Source: Parvularia atlantis
Lineage: Eukaryota; Opisthokonta; Rotosphaerida
NCBI GenBank assembly: GCA_943704415.1
Contig: CALSCO010002106.1
Location: 1 to 32,002, forward strand
DNA length: 32,002 nt
Direction of reading: 5' to 3'
The position numbers and the translations under genes were made by a program. This document shows, one piece after another, positions 9,201 to 20,219 of the stretch; within the stretch, counting starts at the first letter, position 1, and the number at the start of each line of letters is the position of its first letter. The notes below the pieces were generated by a model that worked only from the letters and a program-made list of their open reading frames with translations, ran no database searches and had not been told where the DNA came from.

Positions 9201-11907
9201 GCGCATACCTTGGTGATAACCAGGTTGGTGCCGTCGGGCCGGCGCACGATCACCGACATGCGCCGGCGCTCGGATGTGAACGCGAGTTCGGCGATCATGA
9301 CGTACATGAGCGGGTTGTGTCCGGGCAGCGACACGGTCACGGCCGACTGCCCGCTGCGTGCCCACAGCGCGCCCCTGCATGAGTGGCAGACGACGTGGTA
9401 TGCGCGCGAGCGTGCGCGCACCGGCCATGGAAGACAAAGCCCAGGTCGCGCGCAAAGTTGAGCAGCGCGAGCTCGTCGGGCGACGTCGAGCTGAACACGA
9501 GCGATTTCTGCCGCGCGCGCGGTGAGCAGCTGCCTGCTGTAGCGTCACCACGGCGCCGCACCTCGTCGATCTGCACCGAGTGGCACAGGCTCATGGCCTC
9601 GCCAAACAGCAGCAGCACAGGCGACGGCCGCGACCGCGCCGCCCCGGCCGCCGCAGCAGGCTCGAGCCGGTCCAAACCGCCGCCTTGCGCTGCCCGGCTC
9701 GCCTGCACGTGTGTGTGCGCGTCGGTATGGCTGGCGCAGACGCACAAGCGCGGACGCACCTTGATCACGTCGTTTACGAGGTCCATGTCGTACAGGTGCT
9801 GGTCGGGTAGGCTCGGCGAGACCTTCTCGCCAAACACCTGGCCGCACGCAGCGCAGGCGTCAGACGGGGTGCGCACGAGCGCCGCGAGCGGCCGCATGCC
9901 TTGCGCAGCGACATCATCGCCTCACTCTTGATCGTCTTTATCTTCGGCACCTCGTTGCGGTACTTTTTGCCGCCGATATAGCACGAGCGGAACTGCGCAT
10001 GCCGCGTCAGCTCGGTGTTAGCCAGGGCGGACCCGCAGACGCGCCTCCATGCGATTCTCGGTCAGTGTGCCTGTCTTGTCGCTGAACAGGTACTCGACCT
10101 GGCCTGGGCCGCGCAAGCACACAGTCAACTGACACCGCAGCGACGGGGCTGCGGGCGCACCGAGCTCGTCCGAGATGTTCCAGTTGCGCGGCAGGCAGTA
10201 AAAGTCCGTCTCCTCGTCGTACATGTCCTCGTCAACGCTGATGAAGAAGGCCTGCAGCGGCCGGCGCGGCACTCAGTGCCCGCCACAGCACCGTGCACGC
10301 ACGCCTCGCCGACCTGGAACAGCTTGACGATCTCGAAGCTGATGTAGATCGAGATCGGCAGGAAGTTGGAGTAGATGATGATGAAGGTCCTGCGCCCGCG
10401 TCATCGCCGTCAAGCCGCCACGCACGCAACGGCGCAGCGCGCACGCGTACCAGAAGCTCAGGAACGCGCTGAACGCGTTGCTCTGCGGGTACACGTTCCA
10501 TATCACGCCCGGCGCGAGCCTCGCCTGCCAGACGTAGTTGGCGATGGCGCACGCGCTGCACACGACCATCAGGATCGCGAGGATGACAAAGACCTTTCGA
10601 GCGCAGGTCAGCGGCCGCGCACACCCCACGCGCGTCGCACACCTGCTTGTTCATCGTCTTGTCGATCGTGCTGCGCTTGGACGGCGTGCGGCCGGCGTTG
10701 AGGATGATCTTCGTGTCGGGCGCCTGGGAGCCGTGCGCGTGTGAGCGCGATGGCGCACACACGGTCGGCCGCGCGCACGGTGTAGAGCACGAGGCCGATG
10801 ACGTGGTCCGTGTTCTTGAGCACGGTGCCACGCAGGAGGATCTGGTCGATCGACAGCGGGCGCTCGACGCGCGCGCCGGTCTCGTCGATGAGGCTGACCG
10901 ACTTTGCGCGCACCGAATGGTTAAAGCGGGAGCGCGCGCGTGCGCGGCCGCGCCACGCACGCCCAGAAACGAATAGATGTCGCCCTGTGGCCCCTCGGCC
11001 TGCACGATGGGCTGCGCCGCGGCGAGGGCGGCGGTCGTGATGAGCCCCGCGAGCTCCGGCAGGCCGATCTTGGACTTGAGGTTGGTCTGCGACGTGCGCG
11101 TCGGGTGTGAGGCGCAGGCCGGCCGCCGCGGGCGCAGCACGCGCACCTCGCCGTCTAGGCTCTTGGTCTCGACAAAGCACTTGAAGCCGAGGCTGCCGCC
11201 GAGCAGGAGGATGTCGGCCGGGAAGGGCGCGTTCTTGGGCACGCGAACGATGTCACCGACGCGCAGCGCCGCCCATCGCCGCTCGACAAAGTTGCCGGTG
11301 GCGCCGTCGAGCACCCAGCACGGCGAGCCGTTCATCTCGCGGTCGGCGCGCAGCCGGCCGTAGTCCTCGACGGCCTCCTGCGTGGGACAGGCGCGGGACG
11401 TGTGACACACTCGCTGCGGAGGCGGCGGGCGTGACACGGGGGGACGCACCTTGAGCGCCGAGGCGGTCACGACGACGGCGAGCGGGAGGTATGCCTGGCG
11501 CCGCGAGACGCCGCGCCCGGGGCGCGTGCACGTCAGCACCGGTGAACACGGGCAACAACGCCGCCGCTAGCGCGCACCAGCGTCGGGGACCACGGCTGGA
11601 CGGCGGGGATGTACTGCAGCACGAGCACGATGAGGAAGTAGACGTTGGCCACGCGCTTAAACTGCTCGAAGAGGTTCTTGGGCAGGAACGTGAGCACGTT
11701 GTACTTGGTCGTCGAGACGACATTGGACGGGAACGACGCGGGCGCCGGCCCCGTGTTGTTCGTCGCGGATCCCGCGCCGGCGCACACGAGCGGCACGACC
11801 GTGCGCGGCGGGCGCGGCGGGCGCGGCGGGCGCGCGGCCGGCGTCGTTGCGCCCGCGCCGCCCTTGTCGCCGGTGCTGCTCTCGGTGCGCGAGAACAGAC
11901 GGCGCAT
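6292..11907 (-). CDS. P4-ATPase phospholipid flippase catalytic subunit
   Basis: This is a P4-ATPase that moves phospholipids from the outer to the cytosolic leaflet, usually with a CDC50 partner. The ATG at 11907 opens [10 protein letters not shown], followed by a Pro/Arg linker, then [20 protein letters not shown] and TM1 ([14 protein letters not shown]). About thirty introns were placed. Family motifs appear in order: [13 protein letters not shown] (the DGET dephosphorylation motif across an intron), [15 protein letters not shown] in TM4, [16 protein letters not shown] (phosphorylated Asp), [65 protein letters not shown] and [15 protein letters not shown], then TM5-10 and a Ser-rich tail ending REGEMII. 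The estimated length is roughly 1,250-1,300 residues. Arg replaces the usual Glu before AHVGVGI. Three introns here need GC donors. It follows NAE1 in tandem. Confidence 0.95.
8712..8761 (-). other. GC-AG intron in P4-ATPase
   Basis: ALEDRLQ joins to [14 protein letters not shown] as the family requires. The donor is CAGG|GCACGT and the acceptor GTGCAG; length 50 bp. The only nearby GT is out of phase. Confidence 0.75.
9838..9899 (-). other. GC-AG intron in P4-ATPase
   Basis: AMMSLRK joins in phase 0 to [12 protein letters not shown]. The donor is AAG|GCATGC and the acceptor GGCCAG; length 62 bp, with a CTGAC branch-like motif. Confidence 0.7.
9993..10044 (-). other. GC-AG intron just after the DKTGT motif of the P4-ATPase
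   Basis: The exon ends LTENRME and the next begins [11 protein letters not shown], reproducing the invariant P4 stretch NxMEFxxC. The donor is GAG|GCGCGT and the acceptor GCGCAG; length 52 bp, with GCTGAC before the acceptor. This is the best-anchored GC donor in the window. Confidence 0.85.
10268..10280. repeat. palindrome GGCACTCAGTGCC, copy 1
   Basis: A 13-bp palindrome lies inside a P4-ATPase intron. Its minus-strand reading GGGCACTGAGTGCCG (15 bp) recurs on the plus strand at 22286-22300. Confidence 0.6.
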
Positions 11908-11933
11908 TTGCGGAGCGGTTGCAAGGAATCAAG

Positions 11934-11963
11934 TCACGGAAGCACCTGTCACCGAAGCACCTA
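11934..11963. repeat. tandem 15-bp repeat in the P4-ATPase 5' region
   Basis: Two adjacent 15-mers, TCACGGAAGCACCTG and TCACCGAAGCACCTA, differ at two positions. They lie 26 bp upstream of the P4-ATPase ATG, within the 105-bp gap after NAE1. They may be paired regulatory sites. Confidence 0.5.
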
Positions 11964-12012
11964 CAGCGTGTTGCAGTTCGGTGGCTACCGAGAGCGCATA
12001 CACATACAGCAA

Positions 12013-14197
12013 TCACAACACCTCCGTCGTGCTCGTCGAGGCGACGCCGCTGTAGACGTGCGAGTTGTTGAACGGCACAAACTGGTGCGTGAGCAGCTTG
12101 AGCGCCTCTTGCGACGCCACGCCGCCAATGTACGCCGCCAGGCCGTGCAGCTCGCTCGCGCCGTAGCGGCACAGCTCGTGCAGCTGCTCGTCGGCCACCG
12201 CCGCGCCAGCGAGTCCCAGCCGCCCAAGCACGTCGTGCAGCGCCTTCTTGAGCAGCGGGATGTCGCCCTCGATGTCGGCGCTGTCCAGCTCGCCTGGCGC
12301 CGCACCCCGTCAGCGCAGGGGCAATCAGGCGCCCAACCGGGCGGCGCACCGGGGTAGCGCCCGAACTGCGCCTCAAAGTGGTCGGCCGCGCGCAGCAGCA
12401 CGTACCAGCTGAGCGTGCTCGCGGGGTCGTTGAGCGCGTTGGCTGCGCGGCCAGCAGCGCGTCAGCAGCAGCGGTGGCAGCGCGAATGCACACCGAGCGT
12501 CGTTGTGCGCGGCGCCGCGTGCTCCTCCTGCAGCGAGCGGTACCGCACCAGGCGCAGGTTGTACGCGTTCTTGCAGAACAGGCGGATCTCATCCTGCGAC
12601 ACGGCGTCCAGTGCTGCGTAACGCCGTGCGCGCGCGTCAGCCGCGGCGGTAAGGGCTGATGGGCGAAGCGAGCGCACGTCTGCTGGCCGCCTGCAGCAGC
12701 GAGTGCACGCGCTGCGTGATCGCCTGCACGTCGCGCTGGGCGAGCTGGCGGTAGCTGCGCGCCGCGTGCTCAGTGTGGCGCGCGCACGTCTCCGCGCGTC
12801 GGCGTCGGCGCACATCGTCTGTAGGCGCACGTAGCTGTCCGTGTCGGCCTCCATGTCGGGCACCGTGCCGGCCACGGGCAAGTGGCCGTTGCCCTCGCTC
12901 GGGCTGTGCACAAAGTCGCGCAGCGCACGCGCGAGTATCCAGAAGTTGGGCGTCTGCGGCAGCCGTCAGCGCGACGACACTTCGCCCTACACTCAACGCA
13001 CGTTCGCGTCGATCGCGTCGCACTTTGGGTCGCTCAGGATGTGTTGCACGTCGCTCGGGATCTGCTGGGTTCGGTGAGCACACGGCGCAGCTTGTGCACA
13101 GACACGCGCGCGCGCACGGTCGTCGCCGTCCAGACGCGGTGCGCGGCCGCGACGGCCTCGTCAAAGTTGGCCTCGTCGGCCCCGCGCTTGGCCGCCGCGA
13201 TCATCTGCTTGAACTGGTCCTTCTCGGCGCGCGACTCGGGCAGCTTGCCGCCGTGCTGCGCGAACGGGCGCAGCGTCAGCGTGCGTCGAAGACACGGCAG
13301 CGCCGCACCTCACGCCGCCACCTGTCGGCCATCTTGAGCAGGACAATCACAAACGGCACGTGCTTGTGCTGCGCCAGTTCCATCGCGTTCATGTCCGTCG
13401 CGACGCACAGGTCGCGCAGCTCCTGCGGCGGGCAGTCGAGGCGCAGGTCGCTGATCGGGTTGTCCGGGTGCGACTCGACGACTGCACGTGCGTGTCACAA
13501 GCGCGTCGTCGGGGCACGGCCGCGCGCGCACCCGTGTGCTCGGGCACGGCGATGCGGATGTAGCCGACGAGGCCGCACGTGCGCACGACGATGAGCGGGA
13601 CGCCGTGCGACCAGCACACGCCCGCGAGCTTGAGCAGCGGCGCCTCGGCCAGCTCGCTCGCGATGACCAGCGTGAACTGCGCAAAGTATTCGGGCCACGC
13701 CTCGAGCAGCTGCTCGGGGCTCTGCGCGGCGTTAGCAGGCGAGCACGCACACGCATGCGAAGCGAATGGCGCGCCTCGTCGAGGAAGCTGCCCTGGACGT
13801 CCTCGTTCAGCTCCTGTAGCAGCTCGGTCGTGCGCTTGGCGCGCGAGCTGCCGACGGCGCCGGCGTCGACGAAGAAGTTGCTGCCGAGGTCATGCTGCAT
13901 CACCTTGCGCCCGTCGACCACCGTGAACGCGCCGACGCCTGCGTCGCGTTGCGTCGCGGCGCGTGTGAGGTCCGCGACAGGCGGCGGCTGATGGCTGGGC
14001 TGACCGGGCAGGACAAGGTTCTTGACGGTCTCGGTGCCGGCGGCCGAGCCGTTGACGAGGCACACGCGCGCACCCTCGAGCAGCGCCTGGCCGTGCTCGG
14101 CCCACAGCCTGGCGGCGCGCGCCGTCAGCCGGCGGGACGCGACGTGATCGAGTACGCACCGCAGCTGCCGGTCGTACTTTGCCGTGCGTGCAGACAT
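12013..14197 (-). CDS. NAE1: NEDD8-activating enzyme E1 regulatory subunit
   Basis: NAE1 (APPBP1/ULA1) pairs with UBA3 to adenylate and load NEDD8, which activates cullin ligases. The ATG at 14197 opens [13 protein letters not shown]. After a short first intron come [180 protein letters not shown], and the C-terminus [20 protein letters not shown]...[14 protein letters not shown]. These match human NAE1 block by block. Length by splicing is about 530-560 residues (human 534). As in the family, no catalytic-cysteine E1 domain is present. The start codon is 14 bp from that of the divergent release factor gene. Confidence 0.95.
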
Positions 14198-14211
14198 CTC
14201 GTGCGTGATAC
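14198..14211. promoter_or_regulatory. 14-bp head-to-head intergenic region
   Basis: Only 14 bp separate the NAE1 and release factor ATGs. Both starts are well supported: family-typical KYDRQLR in NAE1, and an Arg/Ser mitochondrial presequence in the other gene. Confidence 0.6.
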
Positions 14212-15697
14212 ATGACAGCGTGGGCGCGCTTCCTCGTGGTGCGGAGAGTCGCTCGGCGCGCGCTGAGCACGTCCACGGCGGCGCGCGGAGTGCGCGGCGG
14301 CGCGGGCGGCGCGGGCGGGAGCAGCGCGGGCGACGTGCTCAGCCCGGCCCTCGAGGCGCGCATCCGCAGCGCCAGCGCGCGCTACGGCTCGCTCGCGGAG
14401 CAGCTCAGCGGCGGCGACGGGGTGCGTGTGGGCGCGGTCGGCCGTAGCGGGCGCGCCTGACACGGTCGCGCAGGCGGTGCGCATGTCGTCGCAGCAGCTG
14501 GCCGAGTTGTCGAAGGAGCTGAGCACGCTCGAGCCGCTCGCAAAGGCGTACGAGGAGGTGACGCGCGTCAAGACGGTGCTAAGCGCAGCCGCGGTTCGCG
14601 CGGGCGGCTGACGTGCGGCGCCGCCAGGAGCTCGTGGAGCTAGGCAAGCTGATCGAAGCCAACGTGCGTGACCCGGGCATGGTGCAGCTGGCGAGCGAGG
14701 AGGCGGCCGAGCAGCGCGGGCGCCTGGCCGAGCTCGAGCGGCACCTGCTCACACTGCTGGTGCCGGCGGACGCGGCCGACGAGGGCAGCGCGATCGTCGA
14801 AGTGCGCGCCGGCACGGGCGGCGACGAGGCGGCGCTGTTCACGCGCGAGGTGCTCAAGATGTACGAGCGCTACGCGCAGCTGCACCAGTGGAAGTTTGAG
14901 GTGCTCAACATCAGCGAGGACAGCACCAAGGGCTTCAGGGTGCGCGCGTGCGCATGTGGCACGGGCTGCTGACGCGTGCGGCGGGGCGCAGGACGCCGTG
15001 GCCGCCGTGTCTGGGCGTGGTGTGTTTGGGCGGCTAAAGTTTGAGAGCGGCGTGCACCGAGTCCAGCGCGTGCCCGTGACGGAGGGCTCGGGGCGCGTGC
15101 ACACGAGCACAATGACCGTGGCGATCCTGCCGCAGCCGGTGGAGGTGCGTGCGTGCGTGCGCGCTGCGTGCGGCGATCTGACGAACGTGAGCACGCAGCT
15201 GGACGTCGTGGTACGCGAGAGCGACCTGCGCATCGACGTGTACCGGTCGTCGGGCGCGGGCGGTCAGCACGTCAACACGACCGACTCGGCCGTGCGCATC
15301 ACGCACGTGCCGACGGGCCTGGTCGTGACAATGCAGGACGAGCGGTCGCAGCACAAGGTGCGGTGATCGCAACAGCGCTGTGGCCTGGCACCGATCGGGG
15401 CGTCAGAACCGCGAGCGCGCGATGAAGGTGCTGCGGGCGCGGCTGTACGCGCTCGAGCGCGACCGGGCCGAGCAGGAGCGACGGCGCGCGCGCAACGAGC
15501 AGATCGGGACGGGCGAGCGGTCGGAGAAGATCCGCACGTACAACTTCCCACAGAACCGCGTGACCGACCACCGGATCGAGCACACGGTGCACAGCGTCGA
15601 GCAAGTAGTCAGCGGCGAGCTGCTGGACGAGATCGTCGACCGGCTCGTGGCCGACGCACAGTCGCGGGCGCTGGCTCAGCTTAGCGAAGGTCGATGA
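14212..15697 (+). CDS. MTRF1L: mitochondrial peptide chain release factor 1
   Basis: This class I release factor hydrolyses peptidyl-tRNA at UAA/UAG codons on organellar ribosomes. The ATG at 14212 opens [20 protein letters not shown], an Arg-rich, acid-free mitochondrial targeting sequence. After removal of five introns come the N-terminal helices ([15 protein letters not shown]), [40 protein letters not shown] (the PVT tripeptide, equivalent to PAT/PVT of RF1, which reads UAA/UAG), and [20 protein letters not shown] with the catalytic GGQ. It continues with [20 protein letters not shown] and [15 protein letters not shown], and stops at TGA 15695-15697. Length is about 400 residues. The symbol marks the closest human type (MTRF1L, mtRF1a); strict orthology is inferred. 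The next gene starts 87 bp downstream on the same strand. Confidence 0.94.
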
Positions 15698-15784
15698 GGG
15701 CAAAGGCACTAGACGGACCACTATTGCTGGCCAGTTGGCGCGCATCGAACACCTGTCGCGCCACTCGGTTGCTTCTTCACGCGA

Positions 15785-18700
15785 ATGAGCGACGACAACG
15801 ACGACGACGGCGGCCTGCCGTCGCTCGAGGCCGCGCTGATGGGCAAGCGGCCGAGCGGCGGCGGCAGGGGCGCGGCGGGTGACGCCGAGGACGACGACGG
15901 CCGCTCCATCTGGGCCAAGCGCGCGCGCACGCTGTACGCCACAACGGCTGTTGCTGCGGCTGCTGCTGCTGCTGCTGCGCCGGCGGCGGCGGCGGCGATG
16001 TCGGACGAGCAGCCGACGCAGGTGCAGCAGCCGGCGCAGCAGGAGAAAGACGCCGATGACATCGCCATGGACGACGCCGCGCCCACGCAGGCGCAGTTAA
16101 CGACGCAGCCCCAGACGACGCAGCCGACGCAGCCGCAGCAGCTGGACGCGGGCGACGACAGCAACGACGACATCCAGTTCGTGCCAACTGAAATGCAGGC
16201 GGCCGCGCACGCCAGCGACGTGTTCGACGACGCCGACGACGTGCTCGACCTGACCGACTCGCCGCCGCTGCCGGCCGCGGCCAAGCCCGGCGCCGCGCCC
16301 GACGAAGCGCCCGACGAAGCGCCCGACGACGCGCCCGTGGCCATGTACGAGCAGCTCGATCTTGCTGACGACGACGGCGGCGCCGTCGCGGCCTACCAAC
16401 CCTCGCCGCCCGCTACGCGCCCATCACTGCCCAAGCGCGTGCCGCTCGTGCTTGTGCCCGACGATGACGACGACGACGAGGCGGACGACGACCTGATCGA
16501 CCTCACTGACGACACGCTGCCCCTGCCCAGGCGCGTCGAGGCGCCGCCGCGGCCCGCGCCGGTCTACGTCAAGCCGGAGCCGAAGGCGATGCCGCCGAAG
16601 CCGGCTATGCCGCCGCCGCCCGCCGCAAATGCGGGCACGATGGCGGTCGTGGTGGGTTACATGCAGCAGCTCGGTGCGCGTCGCCTGCGCTGCCAATTAC
16701 GGGTCTAACACGCGCAAACGGGACGCAGAAGCCCTCAACAGGCGCATGCTGGAGCTGCAGAACGCGAGCGGCAAGCCCAAGCCGCCCGGGGCCGCGCCCG
16801 CTCCCGCACCGGTGCCCGTCCCCGGCGCGCCGGCCGGCGTGACCGCGGGCGCGCTGCAGCAGGCTGTCCGCACGACGATGTCGACGCTGGACATGCGCGC
16901 GCGCAGCATCGCGGCGCCCGTGCGCGACACGCTGCGGCAGGCGCTGATGTCGGTCGCGTCGATCGGCAGCGAGGTCGTGCGCGGCCTGACCGCGCCCCTC
17001 AGCTACGCATCGATGCCACTGTCGCGCGGCGCGGGCGATGACAGCGACGAGGAGCCGGACAATGTCTACAACCCATACGGCTACAACGACTACGACGCGG
17101 GCGGCGGCGTGTACGACCCGAACCTCATGCGCAACGTGCCCGAGGAGGAAGCGTTGCAGCAAATCCTTGACGGGCTCAAGAACCACATGGACCCGTCCGC
17201 CCTGCCGACGCCGATCGAGATGCGCGTGCGTCCGCGCTTAGCCGCCGCCTATAGCCGCCCTGATGCCGCCCGCCCTGACGCCGCCGCCGCGCGCGCGCAT
17301 GTGCAGATCAAGCTGCTCAAGCACCAGGAGATCGGCCTGCGCTGGCTCGTCAAGATGGAGGAGAGCGAGAATCACCGCGGCGGCTTGCTTGCGGACGAGG
17401 TGCGCGCGTTGGCCGATCGCTTGCGGGCGCTCATGCGCGCACGCAGATGGGCCTTGGCAAAACCGTGCAGACGATCGCGCTGCTGTGCCACAACAAGCCG
17501 CCGACGGCCGCGCGCCGCGCCACGCTCATCGTCGGGCCGGTTGCCGTGCTCGAGCAGGCACGCACACCCAGTCCGCGCCACCGCCGCTGACGCGGCTGCC
17601 GCAGTGGGCACAGGAGATCCAGACCAAGACGCACGTCGACACGTTCAAGGTGGGCCTGTACCACGGCACTAAGTGCCGCCGCTCGCGCAAGTGGCTCGAG
17701 CAGTACAACGTCGTGTGCGTCGACGGCGCCCTGCCTGCGCGCCTGCCGCTCACGCGTGCATGCGCAGGCTCACGAGCTACCACGTGCTCGCGCAAGAGTA
17801 CCCGAAGGACAAGGGCGACCACCGCGGCCCGCTCTTCGAGGTGCGCCTGCCTTCGCCGCGCCTGCGCGTGCTCCTCTGACGGCCGTTGCGGCCGCAGATC
17901 AAGTGGTTCCGCGTCGTGCTCGACGAGAGCCACCTGATCAAGGTGCGTGCGAGGCTGTGCGTGAGCGCGCATGGCTGACGCGCCCGCGCGCGCACAGAAC
18001 CGCAACACGCGCTCGTCGCTCGCGGCGTGTGCGCTGGACGCGGACCGGTGCGCATGCAGCAGGCGCAGGTGGGCAGCTCACGTGCCTATGGCCGGCAGGC
18101 GCTGGTGCCTCAGCGGCACGCCGCTGCAGAACTCGCTCGACGACATCTTCTCGATCATGCGCTTCCTCAAGTACCACCCGTACAGCGACCTGTGCGTGCC
18201 GCGCGCAGGCCCTGCACGCCGCGTTCACCGCCGCGCCTGCCTCGCCCAGCGTGCACTTCCGGCGCGCGTTCTCGACCAACAAGCGGCGCAAGATCCACCA
18301 CTTGCGCAAGCTGCAGGCGGTCATGCGGAGCATCATGCTGCGCCGGTGCAAGGACTCGCAGATCGACGGCAAGGTGTGCCGTCCTTCCTGCCGTCCTTCC
18401 TGCCGTCATTGCCGGCCGCGCTCACCGGTCGCCGCCGCACAGCCGATTGTTGTCCTGCCGCCGCGCACGGTCGAGTTTGTGCGCCCGCCGTTCACCGAGG
18501 CCGAGGCCGACTTTTACACTGCGCTCGAGAAGAAGACGATCATCAATGTGCGCATGCCGCCCGCACGATCGGTTTGTGCCCTGACGCGGCGTGCAGTTCA
18601 ACCACTACCTCGCGGCCGGCTCGGTGCTGCGCAACTACACCAACATCCTCGTGCGTGCTCCTCGAGGCCGGCCTGGCGTGCCTGAATTGCTCACGCGGAT

Positions 18701-20161
18701 GCGCGGACCAGGTGCTGCTGCTGCGCCTGCGCCAGGCGTGCGACCACCCGCAGCTGATCCGCGACGTGTCGGGCATCGAGGGCGACGGTGTCGAGAACGT
18801 GGCCGCGCCCGCGGCCAACCCCGTCGCGAACGACAACGGCGATGACGACGGCGAGAACGGTGCGCGCACGGCGGTCGGCGCACACGCGGTGGCGGCTAAC
18901 GTGCGCGGCTCGCAGGTCCAGTGCCGCACCTGTCGGACGAGGTCATGGAGCGCCTGGGCCGGATCGTCAACCAGACCGAGCAGATGCCCGAGTGCCCGAT
19001 CTGCCTGGACGGTGCCGTGCCGCGGGGCATGTGGGTTGACCCGCGCGCCTGATAGCGGGTGGGCGCAGTCAATATGGAGAAGCCCGTGACGACCGAGTGC
19101 GGACACATCTTCTGCAACGAGTGCATCCGCAACTATCTCGACCAGCAGGAGGACAACGTGCGCGCATCTCGCGCGTGCGCCGGCCGCTGACCGACTGCCA
19201 TGCAGACGTGCCCGTCGTGCCGCCGCGCGCTCAACCCGGACAAGGTCTTCCAGCTGTCGCGCGTGTTCCCGCGCCAGCAGCCGGCGCCGGCGCCACCGCA
19301 GGCGCCCGCGGCCCAGCGCCGGGTGCGGCTCGGGCTGACTGTGTACCGGCAGTCGTTTTTTGCTGACGAGCGCCCTCCTGCGCAGTTGCCCGGGCCGCGG
19401 GTCCCGTCGAGCACAAAGATCGACGTGCTGCTGCAGGCGCTACGTGAGTCGCGCGCGGAGGACCCGTGCACGAAGACGATTGTGTTCTCGCAGTTCACGT
19501 CGTTCCTGGACATCGTCGAGTGCGTGCGCGCGCAATGCGAGCGGGCGCTGTCTGACGGGCGCGCGTGCGAAGGGTGTTTGTCGCGCAGGCCGGGTTCCAG
19601 TTTGTGCGGTACGACGGCCAAATGAGCATGGACGCGCGCAACCTCAGCCTGGCCGAGTTCAGGGACAACGCCCACGTGAGCGTGCTGCTCATGTCGCTCA
19701 AGAGCGGCTCGCTCGGCCTGGTGCGCGCGCCTGCGCGACCGTGCTGCCCATTGTCTGACAGCGCGCGATGGCGCAGAACCTGACGTGCGCGAGCCGCATC
19801 GTGATGCTCGACCCGTGGTGGTGCGGGCCGGCTGCGCTCGGTGTGCCGAGCTGACCGCCGCGCAGGAACCCGGCCGTCGAGGACCAGGCGATCGACCGCA
19901 GCCACCGCATCGGCCAGACGCGCGAGGTCAAGATCAAGCGCCTGACGATCGCCAACACGGTCGAGGACCGCATCTTGCAGCTCCAGGCGAAGAAGCGCGA
20001 GCTGGCCGCGGGCGCGCTGGGTGACTCGGAGCTGAAGAACCTCAACCGGCTGACGGTGCGCGCGCTGGCCCGCCTTGTGCGTGACGACCGACGCACGCGC
20101 GCGCAACCAGCTGGAGGACCTCAAGTTCCTGTTCAAGGGTGGCCAGCGCGACTACGACTAG
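15785..20161 (+). CDS. SNF2-family RING translocase, Uls1/Ris1-like, with SIM motifs
   Basis: This is a nuclear SWI/SNF-type ATPase with an embedded RING finger, of the Rad5/Rad16/Uls1 group. Uls1 strips SUMOylated proteins from DNA and can act as a SUMO-targeted ubiquitin ligase. The start [10 protein letters not shown] at 15785 opens an acidic, low-complexity N-terminus with two SUMO-interaction-like cores: VLDLTDS near residue 153 and LIDLTDD near 236. The helicase follows: [40 protein letters not shown] (motif I across an intron), [11 protein letters not shown] (motif II, DESH), [20 protein letters not shown], and the RING CPICLD...[10 protein letters not shown]...CPSCRR. Motifs IV-VI follow: [32 protein letters not shown] and [20 protein letters not shown]. 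It ends GGQRDYD at 20161. No HIRAN domain is seen, which disfavours HLTF/Rad5. The TPIE...LLKHQ..GL.WL.KMEES region is Uls1-like. Confidence 0.9.
16295..16336 (+). repeat. 12-bp minisatellite coding PDEA repeats
   Basis: About 3.5 copies of GCGCCCGACGAA lie in the acidic N-terminus of the SNF2-RING gene and encode [14 protein letters not shown]. This is a local slippage-type expansion. Confidence 0.75.
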
Positions 20162-20219
20162 CGAGCAAGGCATGTGTGCTGTACTTTTTTCTCTTTCGCG
20201 GCTGCACCACATCACGCAC

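Noticed and set aside
6292-11907. Two or more separate transporter genes or fragments
   Set aside because: All P4-ATPase motifs occur once, in order, with introns that keep the frame, so this is one gene.
16295-16336. Tandem repeat as a CRISPR-like array
   Set aside because: The unit is 12 bp with no spacers, and it encodes a PDEA minisatellite within a protein.
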